A stretch of DNA of 10,406 nt, from assembly GCA_028696635.1 (NCBI GenBank), contig JAQVGR010000029.1, positions 1 through 10,406 of the forward strand, given 5' to 3'. A program made the translations under genes and the position numbers. The notes under the pieces were generated by a model that saw only the letters and a list, made by a program, of their open reading frames with translations, did not search any database and was not told the origin of the DNA. Shown here in pieces: positions 6,722 through 10,406 of the stretch. Numbering within the stretch: the first letter of the stretch is position 1; every line of letters begins with the position of its first letter. This DNA is from Candidatus Krumholzibacteriia bacterium. GTDB taxonomy: Bacteria; Krumholzibacteriota; Krumholzibacteriia; Krumholzibacteriales; Krumholzibacteriaceae.

Positions 6722-6755
6722 AACAAGAAAAAGGGCGCGTCGCACGACGCGCCCT
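6722..6755 (-). terminator. Rho-independent terminator ending the sigma/anti-sigma operon
   Basis: A perfect inverted repeat, GGGCGCGTCG with CGACGCGCCC (6733-6742 and 6745-6754), with an additional A-T pair outside it, forms a GC-rich stem. On the minus strand it is followed at once by TTTTTCTTGTT. It lies 26 bp past the anti-sigma stop codon and 45 bp before the next start. All elements of an intrinsic terminator are present in the right orientation. Confidence 0.93.
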
Positions 6756-6780
6756 AAATCCGCGGATCCTGCGTGCCCGT

Positions 6781-7443
6781 TCAGCGCCCCCGCTCCAGCC
6801 GGCGTTGCTCGATCACCAGGCCCTGGAGGTAGCGGTTTCTTCGGCTGAGATCGTCAACCTGACGGCGCAGCAGCTCGTTCTCCCTGAGAAGATAGTCCAC
6901 CCTCGGATCGACGGCCATCGTGAAGGGAAGCCGGCGCTCACGCTCGCCGTCCGGAACGCCGCCGAGGGGATCGTCAGATACGTACCGGATCCCGGCCGGA
7001 TACCCGGTCGTCGTGTGATGGATCTCTCCGCTGCGAGGCGCAGCCGATGCCGTACGGCCGGCCGCCTGAGGCGGGATTCCCGGTCCGTCCGGTCCGCTGC
7101 GGGTGATCAGCCATGCCCCCGCGATGAACACGACGAGTGCCGCCGCCGCCCCCGCGAGGAACCTCGAACCCCAGGCGCGGGAGGCGAACGGCGACGCCGT
7201 CTCCCGCCGCAGGGCGCGGGCGCGTTCCATCGCGATCCGCCGCTTGATATTCCACTCGAAGTTTTCGGAAGGCTCGGCGTCGGGAAGCCGTCCGATCATC
7301 TCCATGCATTGATCCATCTCGCCGCACCACTCTGCGCACGCCGGGCAGGATGCGAGGTGCTTCTGGAGCTCGATGCGTCGCTGCTCGTCGAGCGCCCCGT
7401 CCCTGTTGCTGCAGATGTACTCACGCGCTCTTGTGCATCTCAT
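6781..7443 (-). CDS. Zinc-finger (zf-HC2) transmembrane anti-sigma factor
   Basis: Probably sequesters the ECF sigma factor encoded just upstream at the inner membrane and releases it on envelope stress. Seen in 220 residues: an N-terminal ZAS-type zinc motif with C3, H29, C33 and C36 (HLASCPAC), spaced as in known anti-sigma domains; a cytoplasmic helical stretch (about 40-92); one hydrophobic segment FLAGAAAALVVFIAGAWLI (95-113); and an extracytoplasmic part. The last 35-40 residues (about 183-218, LLRENELLRRQVDDLSRRNR) look like a coiled coil, which could be the sensing or oligomerisation element. The ATG starts 2 nt after the sigma stop, with AAGGGGA about 8-10 nt upstream, so the pair is co-expressed. 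A strong terminator follows. Anti-sigma assignment rests on motif plus position; the signal sensed is unknown. Confidence 0.9.
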   Translation of the reverse strand: MRCTRAREYICSNRDGALDEQRRIELQKHLASCPACAEWCGEMDQCMEMIGRLPDAEPSENFEWNIKRRIAMERARALRRETASPFASRAWGSRFLAGAAAALVVFIAGAWLITRSGPDGPGIPPQAAGRTASAAPRSGEIHHTTTGYPAGIRYVSDDPLGGVPDGERERRLPFTMAVDPRVDYLLRENELLRRQVDDLSRRNRYLQGLVIEQRRLERGR

Positions 7444-7445
7444 CG

Positions 7446-8117
7446 TCAGTTCCCCTTGAATCTCTCGTCGTTGCCGACAAGCGGCGCCACCGCCTTCTTG
7501 AAGTGCATCCGGCCGCGGTTGATGCGGGATCTCACCGTGCCGAGCTTCAGGCCCGTCGAGGCGGCTATCTCCTCATAACTGAGGCCGTTGATCTCTCGAA
7601 GCACGAACGAGGGTCTGTACTTGGCTGGTATCTTCTCAATGGCGTCCTGTATCATGCCGGCGAGCCTCTGCCGGTCGAGGGCCTCGTCGGGAGTGGGCGA
7701 TTCATCCCTCAGATCGATCCATCGGCCGTCTTCGCTTCCGTTTTCGTCCGCCCACATGCTGATCATCTTCGGCCTTCTCTTCACGTTCCGGATCCGGTTC
7801 CTGACGAGGTTCGTCGCTATCGTGTAGAGCCAAGTCGAGAACCGCGCCACGGTCCTGTACTTGTCGGCGTGCATGTACGCGCGCACGAACGCTTCCTGCG
7901 CGTACTCCTCGGCCTCGCTCTCGTCGCCTATCAGCCTGAACAGATACGAATACAGTCGGTTCTTGTATCTGTCGACGAGGATATCGAACGCCTGGTTGTT
8001 CCCCTCCTGGACGAGCAGTATCAGATCCTCGTCACTCTGCTCCGCGAGCCTCGCTCGCGCCGCCCTGAGAGGGTGCTGCATCTTCAATCCGTCGTCTCCC
8101 TGTTCGTCGTCCTTCAC
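7446..8117 (-). CDS. ECF-family RNA polymerase sigma factor (RpoE-like)
   Basis: Redirects RNA polymerase to a dedicated promoter set. Seen in 223 residues: sigma region 2 (about 29-115) from DEDLILLVQEGNNQAFDILV through AEEYAQEAFVRAY and FSTWLYTIATNLVRNRIR, a linker (about 116-150), and region 4 (about 152-210) with helix-turn-helix GLSYEEIAASTGLKLGTVRS (178-197). There is no region 1.1 or 3, as expected for the ECF class. The start used is GTG (8115-8117), with only a weak AAGAG upstream. An ATG at 8079-8081 (M13, MQHPLRAARA) is a real alternative and loses no conserved residue. The anti-sigma gene follows after 2 nt, and a LolB-like lipoprotein gene precedes by 50 bp, suggesting an envelope-stress role. 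The sigma subgroup and regulon cannot be set from this window. Confidence 0.95.
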   Translation of the reverse strand: MKDDEQGDDGLKMQHPLRAARARLAEQSDEDLILLVQEGNNQAFDILVDRYKNRLYSYLFRLIGDESEAEEYAQEAFVRAYMHADKYRTVARFSTWLYTIATNLVRNRIRNVKRRPKMISMWADENGSEDGRWIDLRDESPTPDEALDRQRLAGMIQDAIEKIPAKYRPSFVLREINGLSYEEIAASTGLKLGTVRSRINRGRMHFKKAVAPLVGNDERFKGN

Positions 8118-8136
8118 CGTCTCTTACCCCCGGCGA

Positions 8137-8168
8137 GGCTTCCGGTTCCAGTTCGGAAGGCTTTTTTT
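8137..8168 (+). terminator. Terminator-like hairpin with T7 tract on the plus strand
   Basis: Read on the plus strand, CTTCCG (8139-8144) pairs with CGGAAG (8154-8159) around a 9-nt loop. A G-G mismatch and an outer G-C pair follow, then seven T residues (8162-8168). It lies in the 50-bp gap between the lipoprotein stop and the sigma start. No plus-strand gene leads into it, so it would act only on antisense transcripts, or it is chance. Confidence 0.4.
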
Positions 8169-8899
8169 CATTCCCGGCCGACTCCGGACGATTCGATCGT
8201 GAGCGATATCCGCCCGCCTCCCCCGGTCCGCTCGAAGACGATCCGCTCCGGATAGGCGTCCGGCGCCCCCTTCGGATACCCGTAGCGCGTCTCGTACCCG
8301 ATCCCTCCGGCGGAGATCACGCGGAGGCGGCGCGGCGGCAGGCCGGGAGGTCCAGCGATCTCGACGGCGCGGCCTCTCCAGAGGCCGCGCACGGCCACCT
8401 CGTCGCCCCGTCTCTCGACCTCCACCGGCCCTTCCTCCCCGAGCGGCAGCGGCAGCAGCAGGAGCAGGTATACGATATCGTCGGCACACACCTCGATACC
8501 GAGCTGATCGCCCAGCATCGCGAGGGCCTCTTCGTCCCTGACCACCTCGCCCCGGCTGTCGTCGCGGATCTCGATCGACCCGCCGCCTATCAGTATCGTC
8601 GCCTCCCGGCGGAGCGCCCCGAAGAGGCTTGAATGATCGAAGTCGACCTGGAGGAATCCATCCCCTGACCAGTGGACGCCGCAGATACCCCTGACTCGGT
8701 ACCGGGGAAGCTCGATGCGAACCCGCGCCGAGATCTCGCGGGGGTGGGGCGGGCTCCCGCCGGGAACGGCAAACCGAGGCGTCTGTTCGGCGCCGTCCGC
8801 GGCCTCGACGCGGGAACCGGGTTTCCGAACGGCGCATGAAACTGTAACCAGAATAAACAGTAACAGATAGAAAATTCTCTTCGATTCAATCCCGATCAC
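8168..8899 (-). CDS. Probable LolB-like outer-membrane lipoprotein
   Basis: The 243-residue protein begins with a signal peptide (MIGIESKRIFYLLLFILVTVSC), placing the probable lipidated cysteine at C22; the TVSC lipobox is relaxed. After a disordered stretch (about 25-50) comes a beta-rich body: ISARVRIELPRYRVRGICGV (56-75), FLQVDFDHSSLFGALRREAT (82-101), a helix-like DEEALAMLGDQLG (122-134), DDIVYLLLLLPLP (140-152) and further strands. Order and hydrophobic pattern resemble LolB and DUF4292-type lipoproteins, which accept or place lipoproteins at the outer membrane, but identity looks weak. Context helps: a TPR gene resembling LbcA lies directly upstream, an arrangement known beside lolB in Pseudomonas. 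The GTG start overlaps the TPR stop by 14 nt and no later in-frame start keeps the signal peptide. The signal-peptide region is strikingly AT-rich for this window. Lipoprotein call is strong; LolB-like function is tentative. Confidence 0.75.
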   Translation of the reverse strand: MIGIESKRIFYLLLFILVTVSCAVRKPGSRVEAADGAEQTPRFAVPGGSPPHPREISARVRIELPRYRVRGICGVHWSGDGFLQVDFDHSSLFGALRREATILIGGGSIEIRDDSRGEVVRDEEALAMLGDQLGIEVCADDIVYLLLLLPLPLGEEGPVEVERRGDEVAVRGLWRGRAVEIAGPPGLPPRRLRVISAGGIGYETRYGYPKGAPDAYPERIVFERTGGGGRISLTIESSGVGRE

Positions 8900-10406
8900 G
8901 CCGCACCGCCGCTTCAGCCGTCCGGAGTTTCTCCTCGATGCGAGGGCGGCCGGGATCGAGCTCTCTCGATCTCGAGTAGGAGGAGGCCGCCTCCGCCATC
9001 ATGCCGAGACTGGCGTACGCGTCCCCGAGATGCTCCCAGATCACCGCGTCGTCGCCGACGATGTCTGCGGCCGAGCGCAGGATCTCGACGGCCTCCCGGT
9101 AATCGCCCTGCCGGTACCTGACCCATCCGAGCGAATCGAGATAGTACCCGTTCCCCGGATCGGCCTCGAGCGCCCGCTCGATCAGGCGACTGGCGAAATC
9201 GAGCTGTTCACCCTTCTCGGCGAGCAGATATCCGTAGAAGTTGGCGTTCCTCGGATCGTCGGGCTCCCGTTCGTAGAGCGCCCCGATGCGCTCTATCGCG
9301 TCGTCGAACCGCTGTGTGCGCTCGAAGACCGTGGCGAGCTCGAGAAGCACCCGCCGGTCGTCCGGGGCGAGCGCCTCCGCCCTGAGGAGGTACTGCTCGG
9401 CCCGCTCGAGATCTCCGCTCTGACGGTAGACCGTTCCGATGAGGTAGTTGTCCCCTGCGGAGGCGCGATCGACGGTCCTGGCGGCCTCCTGGAGGCGCCG
9501 CGCCCCTTCGTTCTCGGCCACCTCGACCGCCTCATCCGGGCCCGAGGGATCCCCGGCGAGGCCGTTCGCCAGCAGGATCATCCCCACGTGGTTGTCGAAC
9601 TCGTCCGGCTCGAGCTCTACGAGCCGCTGGAGATGCCCGTACGCGGTCCGGAGGTTCCCCCGATCGATCTCGATCTCGGCGATGACCCGCAGGAGCTGCG
9701 GCGTCTCCCCGAAGGTCGCCATAAGCCCACGGAACACGCGCAGGGCGTCTTCGCTCCGCTCGAGCGCGTAGTAGAACCTGCCGAGCATCAGCTTGCCGTT
9801 CTCGTCGAGCTTCTGATCGAGGAAGAGCGGCTCGAGCATCTGAACGCCTTCCTCGTACTCCCGATCGGCGAAGTACATCTCGGAAAGGTCGCGCAGAGCG
9901 TTGCGGTTCGCGGGATCGAGGGCCAGGGAGCTGCGCAGCGCCCGCTTGGCTCCTTCGCGGTCGCCCATGTGCATCAGCACCGATCCGAGGGCGAGATGCG
10001 CGCTGGCGAACGACGGGTTCGCGTCTATCGCGCTCGTGAAGGCCTCGGCCGCCTCCTGCAACCGTCCGGTGTCGGCGTAGACGAACCCCAGCCGGTACTG
10101 GACGAACAGGTCCCCCGGATCGAGGTCCCGGGCCCGCTCGAGGGCCTCCAGGGCGCCGGCCGCGTCTTCGCGCTCGAGGTAGATCCGGGCGAGGAACTTG
10201 TAGACCTCGAACTGCGGCACGTCGGGGCGGTCCTTGATCTGCTTCAGCAGCTCGATCGCACGATCGCCTCGCTTCTCGCGGTACTCCACCTCGGCGAGGA
10301 GCAGGCGCGCCCTGCTGTCGTACTCATCGGAGCCCGTCAGCTGCTCGAGGTGGCGGCGCGTCTCCTCGAACTTCTCCAGATCGAAGGTGACCCGGGCAAG
10401 GGCGAG
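8886..10406 (-). CDS. LbcA-like multi-TPR protein (5' end beyond window edge)
   Basis: The frame stays open to the right edge: 506 residues are visible, including 39 before the first in-window GTG candidate at 10289 (LALARVTFDLEKFEETRRHL at the edge). That GTG is therefore probably an internal valine and the true start lies outside. Nearly the whole protein is TPR repeats, such as DLFVQYRLGFVYADTGRLQE and SFASAHLALGSVLMHMGDRE. The C-terminal block, NFYGYLLAEKG then NGYYLDSLGWVRYRQGDYRE and IWEHLGDAYASLGMMAEA, is typical of the TPR family that includes Pseudomonas LbcA (PA4667). LbcA is an outer-membrane lipoprotein that helps the protease CtpA degrade cell-wall hydrolases. A signal peptide cannot be checked because the N-terminus is missing. 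It overlaps the LolB-like gene by 14 nt and likely leads the operon with the sigma/anti-sigma pair. TPR assignment is certain; LbcA-type function is inferred. Confidence 0.9.
   Translation of the reverse strand, partial: LALARVTFDLEKFEETRRHLEQLTGSDEYDSRARLLLAEVEYREKRGDRAIELLKQIKDRPDVPQFEVYKFLARIYLEREDAAGALEALERARDLDPGDLFVQYRLGFVYADTGRLQEAAEAFTSAIDANPSFASAHLALGSVLMHMGDREGAKRALRSSLALDPANRNALRDLSEMYFADREYEEGVQMLEPLFLDQKLDENGKLMLGRFYYALERSEDALRVFRGLMATFGETPQLLRVIAEIEIDRGNLRTAYGHLQRLVELEPDEFDNHVGMILLANGLAGDPSGPDEAVEVAENEGARRLQEAARTVDRASAGDNYLIGTVYRQSGDLERAEQYLLRAEALAPDDRRVLLELATVFERTQRFDDAIERIGALYEREPDDPRNANFYGYLLAEKGEQLDFASRLIERALEADPGNGYYLDSLGWVRYRQGDYREAVEILRSAADIVGDDAVIWEHLGDAYASLGMMAEAASSYSRSRELDPGRPRIEEKLRTAEAAVRRDRD

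Noticed and set aside
6571..8255. Two overlapping plus-strand frames (6571-7578 and 7350-8255) covering the sigma/anti-sigma genes
   Set aside because: Composition-driven shadows. They overlap each other and lack a recognisable domain, whereas the minus strand gives clear ECF and zf-HC2 products.
8886..10289. Treating the GTG at 10289 as the true start of the LbcA-like TPR gene
   Set aside because: The same frame continues as TPR-like sequence for 39 more codons to the window edge, so the gene is cut there rather than starting at 10289.
1..10406. Mobile element, CRISPR array, tRNA or defence system
   Set aside because: I saw no spaced direct repeats, terminal inverted repeats, transposase or integrase motifs, or tRNA-like cloverleaf. 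All long reading frames that look real fit housekeeping or envelope families.

Overview
The window is a GC-rich bacterial chromosome segment of ordinary core and envelope genes. Every supported gene lies on the minus strand, so the order below runs from high to low coordinates. EF-P, biotin-dependent acetyl-CoA carboxylase subunits, a type IV pilus retraction ATPase, lipoproteins with lipobox-like signal peptides and an ECF sigma/anti-sigma pair point to a diderm bacterium. A DUF4837-type lipoprotein, a family I associate with Bacteroidota and relatives, suggests the FCB superphylum or a neighbouring uncultured phylum. That placement is inference; no rRNA gene is present to confirm it.

Unit A (right edge to about 6722): a partial TPR protein resembling LbcA, a LolB-like lipoprotein overlapping its end, an ECF sigma factor and a membrane-bound zinc-binding anti-sigma factor. 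It closes with a very clear intrinsic terminator. The layout looks like an outer-membrane lipoprotein and cell-envelope operon carrying its own stress-response switch.

Unit B (5664-6677): a single DUF4837-family lipoprotein between that terminator and the next promoter. Its start is set by a strong Shine-Dalgarno sequence.

Unit C (about 5630 down to 2202): a near-consensus promoter, then a TPR protein with a long acidic linker, elongation factor P (efp, GTG start), the biotin carboxyl carrier protein (accB, 4-nt overlap with efp), a 146-bp gap with a possible extended -10 promoter, and a PilT/PilU-family ATPase. A hairpin without a U-tract follows the ATPase gene.

Unit D (about 2156 down to the left edge): a good sigma-70-type promoter, a GC-rich leader of about 90 nt, biotin carboxylase (accC), and a gene overlapping it by 4 nt that encodes a ComB-like 2-phosphosulfolactate phosphatase cut by the left edge. 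The common efp-accB-accC cluster is therefore present but split by the pilus ATPase gene, with accC under its own promoter.

I see no tRNA, rRNA, CRISPR array, insertion sequence, prophage or attachment site. I found no convincing new defence or mobile system. The most interesting points are the envelope/ECF operon, the accC-comB coupling, and the PilU-like ATPase between accB and accC.
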